NCBI RefSeq assembly: GCF_024436375.1
Contig: NZ_JAFMZM010000005.1
Span: 1-64,000 of the forward strand
Source: Nocardioides astragali
GTDB lineage: Bacteria > Actinomycetota > Actinomycetes > Propionibacteriales > Nocardioidaceae
DNA: 64,000 bases
Direction of reading: 5' to 3'
Below the pieces are notes generated by a model that searched no databases, was not told the origin of the DNA, and saw only the letters and a program-made list of their open reading frames with translations. The translations under genes were made by a program, and so were the position numbers. Shown one piece after another: positions 1-9,250 of this stretch; within the stretch, counting starts at the first letter, position 1, and every line of letters begins with the position of its first letter.

Positions 1-1418
<1,418 letters not shown>

Positions 1419-1422
1419 CGCC

Positions 1423-1623
1423 TCAGGCCTCGAGGAGGGCGATGGCCCGCTCCGGGCAGGAGCCGGCAGCATTGCGCGCGAGATCGACCTGGTCGGCCGG
1501 CACGGCGATCTCCTGGCCTCGGACGGTCACGTAGCCCTCGTCGTCGTCCTCGAGCAGGTCAGGGGCGAGGGTGTAGCAGCGCCCGTGCCCCCGGCAGAGG
1601 TCAGCGCCGACGCTCAGCTTCAT
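1423..1623 (-). CDS. [3Fe-4S]-type ferredoxin, P450 partner
   Basis: A 66-residue ferredoxin starting MKLSVGADLCRGHGRC. The motif CRGHGRC has His where a fourth cluster Cys would be, and the last Cys lies in GSCPERAI. This is the pattern of the small single-cluster ferredoxins that accompany actinobacterial cytochromes P450. Its ATG overlaps the P450 stop codon (ATGA), so the two are translationally coupled and the ferredoxin is probably that P450's electron donor. An upstream in-frame GTG would give 104 residues, but the extra part is P450 sequence read in another frame. No ferredoxin reductase gene lies next to it; KorA follows instead. Confidence 0.93.
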   Translation of the reverse strand: MKLSVGADLCRGHGRCYTLAPDLLEDDDEGYVTVRGQEIAVPADQVDLARNAAGSCPERAIALLEA

Positions 1624-2873
1624 GCCGTCACCTCCCACGTCAGCGGCAGCGACAGCAGAGTCAGCATCGCTCCGCCTCCGCGCTCCATCAACGGCTCGTC
1701 TGCTGCCACCTCGAAGTCCGGGATGACCCGCAACCACTCCTCGACGGCGACCTGCATGACCATGCGGGCCAGGTGCGCGCCGAGACAGCGGTGGGGACCA
1801 CCTGCGAAGCCGAGGTGGTTGTTGGACTTGCGGTCCACGATGAACTCGTCCGGCTGGTCGTAGACCCGAGGGTCCCGGTTGGCGCCGGACACGAGCCCGT
1901 AGACCATGTCGCCCTTGCGCAGCGGGCAGCCGTGGAACTCGGTGTCCTGGGCCACCTTGCGGCCGTCGCCGAAGATGATCGTGTAGAGGCGCAGGGACTC
2001 CTCGACCGCGGACGGGATGAGGGCGGGCTCGGCGATCAGCCTGCGTCGGTCGTCCGGGTTGTCCGCCAGGTGACGGAAGAGGTAGCCGAGCTGCCCACGG
2101 GTCGTGTCCAGCCCCGCCAGGACGAGCACCGTGAGGATGTCGAGGATCAGGTCGTCGCCGAGCGGCGTGTCGTCCACGCTGCTGTGCATCAGCAGCGAGA
2201 CGAAGTCGTTCTCACGCGGCTGCGCCTCGCCTCGACGAGCCTCCAGCACGTCGATCCAGTACTGCCGGATCCCGCCGAGCGCCGCACCCATCGCCTGCTG
2301 CTGCTCGAGGTCACCGCCGAAGCCGGCGAAGAAGTCCTCCACCCAGGGGACGAAGAGGTCGGCGTCGGAGCCGGGCACGCCGATGATCGTCAGGAAGATC
2401 TCGGTGGGCAGCCGCATCGCGAAGTCGGTGACGAAGTCGCACTCACCCCGAGCGGCGAGGTCGGCCACCAGGCGCTGGCCGATCTCGTGGGCCTGGGGGG
2501 CCACCCGGCCGACCGCGTTGGGGGCGAACCAGCGGCTGATCAGCTGGCGGTACTTGGCGTGGTCCGGCGGGTCGATCTGGGTCGGGACGAACCGGTAGGC
2601 CGGCTCCGGGTCCCACGGCGTGATCGACTCGCTCGAGAAGATCTCGGGGTGCTGGTACATCTCGCGCACCTCGTCGTAGCGCGTGAAGACCCAGTAGCCC
2701 TGCGCGTGGGTGTTGAAGAACGTGGGGCTCTCCTCACGCAGCTCGTTGGCCTTCTGCCAGTGGCTGCCGACCTCCAGTGGAGGGGAGGCGTCCAGGTGGA
2801 TGACCGGACATCCGCCAGGCACTCGGTCGGCGATCTGGGGCTGGTCACCCGCTGCCGGTTCGGTCACGGTCAT
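1620..2873 (-). CDS. cytochrome P450
   Basis: A 417-residue soluble bacterial P450, normal length. Visible motifs are the I-helix oxygen-activation motif AGLDTT (253-258), the K-helix ExxR (E292-R295) and the heme loop FAGGPHRCLGAHLAR with the thiolate ligand Cys363. The family inserts one oxygen atom from O2 into a C-H or C=C bond using two electrons from a ferredoxin. The gene opens an operon with its ferredoxin and possibly korA. The ATG at 2873 has GAGAG about 5 nt upstream. Operator A of the ACTGAA-N5-TTCAGT set lies 31 nt upstream of the start. The substrate cannot be read from sequence; the neighbours suggest a hydroxylation early in a catabolic route. Confidence 0.95.
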   Translation of the reverse strand: MTVTEPAAGDQPQIADRVPGGCPVIHLDASPPLEVGSHWQKANELREESPTFFNTHAQGYWVFTRYDEVREMYQHPEIFSSESITPWDPEPAYRFVPTQIDPPDHAKYRQLISRWFAPNAVGRVAPQAHEIGQRLVADLAARGECDFVTDFAMRLPTEIFLTIIGVPGSDADLFVPWVEDFFAGFGGDLEQQQAMGAALGGIRQYWIDVLEARRGEAQPRENDFVSLLMHSSVDDTPLGDDLILDILTVLVLAGLDTTRGQLGYLFRHLADNPDDRRRLIAEPALIPSAVEESLRLYTIIFGDGRKVAQDTEFHGCPLRKGDMVYGLVSGANRDPRVYDQPDEFIVDRKSNNHLGFAGGPHRCLGAHLARMVMQVAVEEWLRVIPDFEVAADEPLMERGGGAMLTLLSLPLTWEVTA

Positions 2874-2903
2874 CGCACTCTCGCTTCTTTCGCAGGGACT
2901 AAA

Positions 2904-2920
2904 ACTGAGTTCGGTTCAGT
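2904..2920. promoter_or_regulatory. Operator A (ACTGAA-N5-TTCAGT set), P450 promoter
   Basis: ACTGAG-TTCGG-TTCAGT matches the proposed palindrome at 11 of 12 arm positions. On the minus strand a promoter TTGCGG-N17-TACAGT precedes it, so a bound protein would cover the transcription start. An overlapping AGTTTGAACT palindrome follows on the plus strand. The pairing with the TetR proteins is inferred. Confidence 0.7.
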
Positions 2921-3093
2921 TTGAACTGTAACGTGGCTCACACGGGGCCGCAAGGCCCGATTGTGCGGCTTGGACGACGAGTCGAGGCCGAAGGCTCACG
3001 CCTCGGTCCGTCGCCGGACGGTCCCGTCGGCCAGCCGATCCATGCCGTCGCGTGCACGGGTCATCCGTCTCCCGGGAAGGGGGGTGGGTGGTG

Positions 3094-3120
3094 GTCCGGC
3101 ACCGCCGAGCGGTGCCGGAC
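3094..3120 (-). terminator. Hairpin after the last ABC-operon gene
   Basis: A perfect 10-bp stem (gtccggcacc / ggtgccggac) with a 7-nt loop, 17 nt after the stop of the first binding-protein gene. There is no T-tract, as is common in actinobacteria. The stem sequence is repeated in the hairpin after the second binding-protein gene. Confidence 0.6.
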
Positions 3121-3136
3121 ACACCTCGGTGACGGC

Positions 3137-4276
3137 TCAGGCCTTGCCCCAGAGCTTCTTCCACTGGGCTTCGTAGTCCTCGACGACCGGGAACGCCGCT
3201 GACGTGTCGTCCGGCGCCGTGTCCTTCTTGACCAACCAGTACGGAGGGCCGGCGTCGATGAGCGGGACGCCAGCCCAGTGCCGCGCCAGCGCATCGAGCA
3301 TCAGGTAGTCGTAGGAATAGAGGTCGGCCGGGACGAGCGCCGCGATGGCCCCGGCCTCCATGTCGGCGAAGTTCTGCGACCCGCCGCCCTGGCCGACGAC
3401 GGTGACCTTGTCGCCGAGCCCGGCGGCGTTGAGTGCGGCCGGCAGACCGGCTCCCAGTGCGTCAGTCACGGACAGGGCCACGTAGTTCACCTGCGGGTGG
3501 CTGCGCAGGTAGGAGACGATCCGGTCGGGAGCGTCCTTGCCCAGCGAGGTCAGCGGGATGTCGATGCTGTCGACGCTGCACGAGGAGCAGTACTCGCCCA
3601 TCGCCTCCTCGAAGGTCTCGCCGACCTGCTCCAGGATCTCGAACGCGGAGATGTTCACGTACAGCGCGTGCGCCTTGCCGCCGCTGTCGCTGACGACCTC
3701 GGCGGCGAGGTAGTCGCCGATCGGGCCGTTCTGCCCGGCCGTCGCGGTGTTGTAGAGCAGCCCGTCGCCCGCAGCGGCCAGCGAGCAGCACGTCACGAAC
3801 TGCACACCGGCCTTCTTGGCATCGGCGATCTGCTTGGCATAGGCGTCGGCGTCCGCGGCATTGAGGATGACGGCGTCCGAGCCGTTGCGGATCGCCGCGT
3901 CGATGGCGCCCTGGACCTTCTCGGGCGAGCCGTCAGTTGCGACCTGTTCGACGGTCCAGCCGAGCGTGGCTGCGCCCTCAGCCAGGATCGGTCCCTGGAT
4001 GGCGCAGGCCTCGACGCCGCAGCTGACGAAGGTGATCTTCTTGCCCGTGGGGATCGGCTTGTCGATCGGCGTGTCGATGGGGATCGAGGTGGGCCGGACA
4101 GCCGCCTCGGCGACCGTCTCCTTGGCTTCCTCCAAGCCGGCGGTGTCTACTGACGACGACGAGGTTGCCTCGCTGGTGGAGCCACAGGCGGAGACGGCGA
4201 GCAGGAGGGCGACTACCGGGACGGCCGTTGCCATCCACTTGCCACGCCGACCCGTGCGTGGGCATTGTGCGGACAT
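3137..4276 (-). CDS. ABC transporter substrate-binding lipoprotein (sugar-type, PBP1 fold), copy 1
   Basis: A 379-residue lipoprotein. A basic N-terminus and hydrophobic segment end in the lipobox LLAVSAC, giving a Cys-anchored extracellular protein. The rest resembles ribose/autoinducer-type periplasmic binding proteins, as in KVQGAIDAAIRNGSDAVIL and VTVVGQGGGSQNF. Six Cys remain in the mature protein (SCGVEAC, TCC, YCSSC), all shared with copy 2, so disulfides are likely. The ATG at 4276 gives the same length as copy 2; a GTG at 4285 is the alternative. It is the last gene of the importer operon. The family binds sugars or other small polar cyclic molecules, so the substrate is unknown. Confidence 0.9.
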   Translation of the reverse strand: MSAQCPRTGRRGKWMATAVPVVALLLAVSACGSTSEATSSSSVDTAGLEEAKETVAEAAVRPTSIPIDTPIDKPIPTGKKITFVSCGVEACAIQGPILAEGAATLGWTVEQVATDGSPEKVQGAIDAAIRNGSDAVILNAADADAYAKQIADAKKAGVQFVTCCSLAAAGDGLLYNTATAGQNGPIGDYLAAEVVSDSGGKAHALYVNISAFEILEQVGETFEEAMGEYCSSCSVDSIDIPLTSLGKDAPDRIVSYLRSHPQVNYVALSVTDALGAGLPAALNAAGLGDKVTVVGQGGGSQNFADMEAGAIAALVPADLYSYDYLMLDALARHWAGVPLIDAGPPYWLVKKDTAPDDTSAAFPVVEDYEAQWKKLWGKA

Positions 4277-4351
4277 GATTCTCACTTTCTGTGTGGAACT
4301 GCCGGTCCCGAGACGTTGGGGGTGTTCATCGCGACGAGACGCAAGGCCCGA

Positions 4352-5047
4352 TCAGCGGTGGAGCTGGTTCAGCACGGCCGCCACCTGGTCGGGGATCGAC
4401 ACCATGGCCATGTGGCCGGACTCCAGGAACACGGTGTCGCCACCGACGATCCGGGACGAGCGTTCCTGCAGGTCGGGCGGGTAGCAGTGGTCCTGGGTCA
4501 GCCGCACGTAGGTGCGGGGCACGTCCACCGTCAAGCCCGAGAGGTCGACGACCTCCGACAACAAGGCGGCTGACTCGTCGACGACCTGGTCCAGGGTCCA
4601 GGCGGTGTCGGGTTCGGAGAGGTCGTTGCACAGCATGGCCTCAGCGCCCGCTCGGTCCTGGTGGTAGATGCCGTCGCCGATCGAGGACTCGACTGCCGAC
4701 CGGACCTCGGAGTCGATCTGGTCGAGCACCCGGGTGCCGTCCTGAGGAACCACGGCAGAGAGGAACACGACGTGGCGCAGGCGCGGCGCCAGCGCCGCCA
4801 TGGCGCGGGGGACGGAGACGCCGGCGAAGGAGTGGGCCACCAGGACGATGTCGGAGAGGTCGGCATCCAGGACGTCCCGGACGATCGCGTCCTCGCAGTC
4901 GGTGAGGGTCACCGACCTGAGATCGATGTCTGACCGTGCTGCGCGCCCCGGTAGGTCGACGGCGATGGTGTCGCCGTCGAGGAGTGGGACGAGCCGCTGC
5001 CAGCACTCGGCACTCATGCCGGCGCCGTGGACGAGTACGAAGGACAT
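4352..5047 (-). CDS. alpha/beta hydrolase (small esterase/lactonase type)
   Basis: A 231-residue alpha/beta hydrolase starting MSFVLVHGAGMSAECW. HGAG forms the oxyanion hole, the nucleophile Ser is in AHSFAGVS, Asp is in LTQDHCYP and the catalytic His is in ESGHMAMV. The compact size resembles plant-type methylesterases, hydroxynitrile lyases and bacterial EstC-like enzymes. It lies between the two binding-protein genes in the importer operon, so it probably opens an ester or lactone in the imported compound. The start at 5047 is chosen because AAGAGG precedes it; a longer in-frame ORF would run into the hairpin at 5102-5136. Confidence 0.85.
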   Translation of the reverse strand: MSFVLVHGAGMSAECWQRLVPLLDGDTIAVDLPGRAARSDIDLRSVTLTDCEDAIVRDVLDADLSDIVLVAHSFAGVSVPRAMAALAPRLRHVVFLSAVVPQDGTRVLDQIDSEVRSAVESSIGDGIYHQDRAGAEAMLCNDLSEPDTAWTLDQVVDESAALLSEVVDLSGLTVDVPRTYVRLTQDHCYPPDLQERSSRIVGGDTVFLESGHMAMVSIPDQVAAVLNQLHR

Positions 5048-5101
5048 GCGTGCCTCTTGTGTGTCGGGCGGATGGGTGAGCTGATGGATCGAGACGATCG
5101 C

Positions 5102-5136
5102 TGGGTCCGGCACCGACGAGCTCGGTGCCGGACCCA
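5102..5136 (-). terminator. Intra-operon hairpin after the second binding-protein gene
   Basis: A perfect 15-bp stem (tgggtccggcaccga / tcggtgccggaccca) with a 5-nt loop, 12 nt after the stop codon and inside the operon. It lacks a T-tract. It probably acts as a partial terminator or mRNA stabiliser, giving more binding protein than downstream products. Its core matches the hairpin at 3094-3120. Confidence 0.6.
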
Positions 5137-5147
5137 CCGTCACGTGG

Positions 5148-6287
5148 TCAGGACTTGCCCCAGAGAGCCTTGAACTGCGCTTCCGTGTCGAGCACGAGCG
5201 GGAACGGCTTCGACGTGTCGTCGGGAGCCGTGTCCTTCTTGACCAGCCAGAACTGCGGTCCGGCCTCGCCGACCGGGACTCCCGCCCAGTGCCGCGCCAG
5301 GGCGTCGATCATCAGGTAGTCGTAGGCGTAGAGGTCGGTCGGGACCAGCGCCTCGATGTCGCCGGCTTCCATGTCGGCGAAGTTCTGCGAGCCGCCGCCC
5401 TGGCCGACGATGGTGACCTTGTCCGCGAGCCCGGCGGCCTTCAGAGCGGCGGGCAGACCGGCGCCGAGTGCGTCACTGACGGACAGGGCGATGTAGTTGA
5501 CGTCCGGGTGGCTGCGGAGGTACGAGACGATCCGGTCGGGGGCGTCCTTGCCGAGCGAGGTCAGGGGGATGTCGAGGGAGTCGACGGTGCACGAAGGGCA
5601 GTACTCCTTCATCCCTGCCTCGAACGTCTCGCCGACCTTCGCCAGGATCTGGAACGCCGAGATGTTCACGTAGAGCGCGTCGGCCTTGCCGCCGCTGTCG
5701 CTGACGACCTCGGCTGCGAGGTAGTCACCGATCGGAGCGTTCTGCTCGGAGGTCGCGGTGTTGAAGAGGAGCCCGTCGCCCGTGGTCGCGAGCGAGCAGC
5801 AGGTCACGAACTGCACGCCGGCAGCTGCGGCATCGGCGATCTGCTTGGCGTAGGCGTCCCGGTCGGCCGCGTTGAGGATGACAGCGTCGGAGCCGTTGCG
5901 GATCGCTGCGTCGATGGCGCCCTGCACCTTCTCGGGCGAGCCGTCGGTCGCCACCTGGTCGACGGTCCAGCCGAGGATGCCTGCGGCCTCAGCCAGGATC
6001 GGGCCCTGGATCGCGCAGGCCTCGACGCCGCAGCTGACGAAGGTGATCTTCTTGCCGGTGGGGATCGGCTTGTCGATCGGCGTCGTGACGGTGATCTTCG
6101 TCGGCCGCACCGCGGCCTTGGCGACCGTCGCCTCGGCAGCCTCGAGGCCGGCGTTGTCGACGGGCGCGTCCGAGGACGCGTTGCTTTCGGAGCCACACGC
6201 GGAAGCGGCGAGCAGAAGGGCGACGACCGAGACGGCCGTGCCTGCCCAGCTCGAACGCCTGCCGAGGCGAGGACGGAGTGCGGTCAT
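5148..6287 (-). CDS. ABC transporter substrate-binding lipoprotein (sugar-type, PBP1 fold), copy 2
   Basis: A 379-residue lipoprotein, the same length as copy 1 and clearly its paralogue; long stretches are identical, such as GKKITFVSCGVEACAIQGPI. The lipobox is LLAASAC. The six mature Cys of copy 1 are conserved. It directly follows the permease gene, so it is probably the original partner of this transporter. The ATG at 6287 has AGGAATC just before it. Copy 1, the intervening hydrolase gene and the shared 3' hairpin suggest a tandem duplication around an inserted gene. Substrate unknown. Confidence 0.92.
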   Translation of the reverse strand: MTALRPRLGRRSSWAGTAVSVVALLLAASACGSESNASSDAPVDNAGLEAAEATVAKAAVRPTKITVTTPIDKPIPTGKKITFVSCGVEACAIQGPILAEAAGILGWTVDQVATDGSPEKVQGAIDAAIRNGSDAVILNAADRDAYAKQIADAAAAGVQFVTCCSLATTGDGLLFNTATSEQNAPIGDYLAAEVVSDSGGKADALYVNISAFQILAKVGETFEAGMKEYCPSCTVDSLDIPLTSLGKDAPDRIVSYLRSHPDVNYIALSVSDALGAGLPAALKAAGLADKVTIVGQGGGSQNFADMEAGDIEALVPTDLYAYDYLMIDALARHWAGVPVGEAGPQFWLVKKDTAPDDTSKPFPLVLDTEAQFKALWGKS

Positions 6288-6360
6288 GATTCCTACTTTC
6301 GTTGTGGACTGCTGGGTGCCGAGACGCTGAAGTTCCCTCGCAACAGATGTGCGCGAGCGG

Positions 6361-7464
6361 TCATGCTGAGACGTCCTTGCTGGGGGCGGTGGCGTCGTCG
6401 CCGTGGGAGGGCTCATCGAGAGCTGCGGGGCGCGCGGCGAGGGTCGTACGCCGCTGCAGGCCGGTGACCATCAACGCCGCGATCAGCACGATGCCCACGA
6501 ACAGGGCTCCGGACCACTGAGGCGCGTTGGCCAGGCCCAGCCCGGTCGTGCCGGTCCCGAGGAGCAGCACCGCGATCAGGGTGCCGCCGGCGTTGAACCT
6601 GCCGTTCTTGAGCTGGGTGGCGCCCAGGAAGACCGCCGCGAAGCCCGGGAGAAGGTAGGGCGTGCCCGCAGTGGGCGAACCGCCGCCCAGGATCGAGGCC
6701 AGCACGATGCCGGCGGATCCTGCCAGCACTCCGGATGTCACCAGAGCCAGGAACTGCAACCGGGCGACCTTGACGCCGGCCAGCCGCGCCGCGTCGGGAT
6801 TGAAGCCGACGGCGTACAGACGTCGTCCGGTCGCGGTGTGCTCGAGGAGGTACCAGATGCCGACGGCCACGACCGCGAAGTAGAAGACGGGCAGCGTGAT
6901 ACCGCCGACGGTGGTCTGTCCGATCGTGGCGAACCCGCCTGCCAGCTTCGCGTCGCTGATCGGCGTGTCGTTGGTGACCATCGTGATCAGCGCCTGGATC
7001 AGCGAGCCGGTGGCGAGGGTGGCGATGAACGAGTCGATCTTCATGGCCACCACGACCGTTGCATTGATGAGGCCGACGACGAGACCGATGAGCACGCCCA
7101 GGAGGACCGCGAGGACCAGCGGCACGCCGTCGACGACGAAGTGGGCGACCGCGACACCGCAGAGCGTCATGTTGAGGGCGAACGACAGGTCGAACACCCT
7201 GGCCGCGAGCGGGATGGTGACCGAGAGGGCGGCCAGCCCGGTGATGGCGTTGGAGTTCAGGATCTGCTTGGCGGTCATCAGGTTGGGGAACGTCTCGGGC
7301 ACCCAGATCGAGAAGACCACGATGATCGCGAGCCACACGTAGACGGCTCCGACCTTGTCGAACGCCAGGAGGGTCGCCCAGCGCGAAGCGGCACTCGTGG
7401 TGGTTCGCCGCGACTCGCGCGGCACGGCCGGCGTCACGACCTCGTCCTCTGTCTTCACGCTCAT
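6361..7464 (-). CDS. ABC transporter permease, ribose/RbsC type
   Basis: A 367-residue integral membrane protein of the branched-chain/ribose permease family, with about nine to ten hydrophobic segments. ATGRRLYAVGFNPDAARLAGVKV is the cytoplasmic loop that contacts the ATPase in this family. The N-terminal 35 residues are a polar cytoplasmic tail. The ATG at 7464 overlaps the ATPase stop codon (ATGA). It forms the import channel with the double ATPase upstream and the binding lipoproteins downstream. Confidence 0.92.
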   Translation of the reverse strand: MSVKTEDEVVTPAVPRESRRTTTSAASRWATLLAFDKVGAVYVWLAIIVVFSIWVPETFPNLMTAKQILNSNAITGLAALSVTIPLAARVFDLSFALNMTLCGVAVAHFVVDGVPLVLAVLLGVLIGLVVGLINATVVVAMKIDSFIATLATGSLIQALITMVTNDTPISDAKLAGGFATIGQTTVGGITLPVFYFAVVAVGIWYLLEHTATGRRLYAVGFNPDAARLAGVKVARLQFLALVTSGVLAGSAGIVLASILGGGSPTAGTPYLLPGFAAVFLGATQLKNGRFNAGGTLIAVLLLGTGTTGLGLANAPQWSGALFVGIVLIAALMVTGLQRRTTLAARPAALDEPSHGDDATAPSKDVSA

Positions 7465-9023
7465 TGCTCCGCTCCTTCGATGGCTCTGATCAGCACGTTC
7501 TTCGTCAGCCCCTCGGCTTCCAGCTCCTCGGCCACGACGCCGCCCCGGAGCACGAGGATCCGCGTGCACAGGGCGAGCAGGTCGCCCTCGTCGGAGGAGG
7601 CGACGACGACCGTCAGTCCGTCGGCGGCCAGGTCGGCGATGATCTGGTAGATGGACACACGGGTGCCGATGTCGACGCCGGCGGTCGGCTCGCACAGCAC
7701 GAGCACGCGGGGGCTCACCGCCAGGCAGCGCGCGAGGATGACCTTCTGCTGGTTGCCGCCGCTGAGCGTCGAGATCGGGGCCGACGGACCGGTGCTGACC
7801 ACCCCGAGACGCCGGCTCCACGACCGGACGAGGGTGGCCTCGTCCTTGGCCGAGAGTCGACCTCGGCTGCCGAGGCGCCGAAGGGCCGACAGCGAGATGT
7901 TCTCGCCGACCGTGAACTCGGCGACGACCGCCTCCGTCTGCCGGTCGGCCGGGACGATCGGGATGTCGAGGTCGGCGGCGCGCTGGACGTCGTACCAGTC
8001 GGGGGAGACGGTCGGGAGGCGGATCTCTCCCCGCGCGAGCTCACCGGCCTTGCCGGCCAGCACGTAGGGCAGCTCGAGAGCGCCGGCACCGGCGAGTCCG
8101 GCGATGCCGAGGATCTCGCCGGCTCGGGCCTCGAGGTCGACGCCGCGCAGCCACTTGCCGTGGATCCCGCGCGCCTCGATCGTGACGGGTTGGTCGACCT
8201 GCTCCACCACGGTGGCCCGGAAGTCCGGATCGATGTCGTCGCCGACCATCCGGCTGGCGAGGCTCCGCGAGTCGAGGCTCCCGACGTCGTACGTGCCGAC
8301 GCGCCGCCCGCCACGCAGGACGGTGACCCTGTCGGCGAGCGAGAAGATCTCGTCCATCCGGTGCGACACGTAGAGCACGCTCGTGCCCCGTCGGCGCACC
8401 TCGGCGACGACCTCGAAGAGTCGCTCGACCTCCTCGTGGGGGAGCACGGCGGTGGGCTCGTCGAGCACGAGGACGCCACCGCCGTCCCAGCCCTGCAACG
8501 CAGCGGCGATCGCCACGACCGTCCGCTGCACCGGGGTCGCGGCAGCGAGGGGACGGTGGATGTCGAGGTCGACGTCGAAGGCGGCGAGCACCCTGCGGGT
8601 CTCGGCCTCCTGCTGGCGCCAGAGCACCCGACCGCCGCGGCCGCGGGCGAAGCCGCCGTGCAGGGCCAGGTTGTCCTGGGCGCTGAGCTCGAGGATGAGG
8701 CCGAGGTCCTGGTGGACGAAGCGCAAGCCGTCGGGCACCGACCTGCCCACCTCGAAGGGGACCCCGTCCATCTCGGCGTGGGCGCCCGGGTCCGCCGAGT
8801 GGTAGCCCGCGAGCAGCTTGATGAGCGTCGACTTGCCCGAGCCGTTCTGCCCCATGAGGGCGTGGACCTCGCCCGGTGCGATCTCGAGCGACACGTCGTC
8901 GAGGGCCCGGGTTCCGGGGAACGTCTTGGAGAGGTGCTGGACGTCCAGCACGGGTCCGTGCCGGGGGGGCGGTGCGGCATCGGGGGCCGTACCGGAGCGC
9001 AGATCGACCTGCGGAACGCGCAT
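7461..9023 (-). CDS. ABC transporter ATP-binding protein, double-domain sugar type
   Basis: A 520-residue ATPase with two fused nucleotide-binding domains, like RbsA/MglA. Domain 1 carries Walker A GQNGSGKST and Walker B VLVLDEPTAV. Domain 2 carries the signature LSGGNQQKV and the Walker B-like VLVLCEPTAGVD. In this family the second domain usually has a degenerate Walker A, and none is seen here. The chosen start MRVPQVDL (ATG 9023) sits downstream of operator B; the longer ORF would run through the operator. First gene of an operon reading ATPase, permease, binding protein 2, hydrolase, binding protein 1. Confidence 0.92.
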   Translation of the reverse strand: MRVPQVDLRSGTAPDAAPPPRHGPVLDVQHLSKTFPGTRALDDVSLEIAPGEVHALMGQNGSGKSTLIKLLAGYHSADPGAHAEMDGVPFEVGRSVPDGLRFVHQDLGLILELSAQDNLALHGGFARGRGGRVLWRQQEAETRRVLAAFDVDLDIHRPLAAATPVQRTVVAIAAALQGWDGGGVLVLDEPTAVLPHEEVERLFEVVAEVRRRGTSVLYVSHRMDEIFSLADRVTVLRGGRRVGTYDVGSLDSRSLASRMVGDDIDPDFRATVVEQVDQPVTIEARGIHGKWLRGVDLEARAGEILGIAGLAGAGALELPYVLAGKAGELARGEIRLPTVSPDWYDVQRAADLDIPIVPADRQTEAVVAEFTVGENISLSALRRLGSRGRLSAKDEATLVRSWSRRLGVVSTGPSAPISTLSGGNQQKVILARCLAVSPRVLVLCEPTAGVDIGTRVSIYQIIADLAADGLTVVVASSDEGDLLALCTRILVLRGGVVAEELEAEGLTKNVLIRAIEGAEQ

Positions 9024-9059
9024 GGGATTCGCCGCCTTTCCCACCGTCAGACGAGGTGA

Positions 9060-9076
9060 GTTGAATTCACTTCGGT
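9060..9076. promoter_or_regulatory. Operator B, ABC importer promoter
   Basis: On the minus strand ACCGAA-GTGAA-TTCAAC matches the operator consensus at 9 of 12 arm positions, 37 nt upstream of the ATPase start. It shares the divergent intergenic region with operator C. Confidence 0.6.
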
Positions 9077-9147
9077 TGGAACCATGGCACGTCGAGGGTG
9101 TGACCGCAACCACATGGCGGCACAAATTTCTCCGCTGGTTCCGGCTC

Positions 9148-9195
9148 TTGTGGTCCTCGTCACCATGCTCTAAATTGAATCGAACTGGGTTCAAT
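9148..9195 (+). promoter_or_regulatory. Promoter and operator C of the aldehyde dehydrogenase operon
   Basis: TTGTGG (9148-9153), a 17-nt spacer and TAAATT (9171-9176) form a good sigma-70 promoter. Operator C, ATCGAA-CTGGG-TTCAAT (9179-9195, 9 of 12), begins just after the -10 box and covers the expected start of transcription, which suits a repressor. Confidence 0.65.
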
Positions 9196-9250
9196 TCGAG
9201 CCCGTCACGTGCACCGGCACCACGAGTCCGTCACCGAGTGGAGGCATCCC

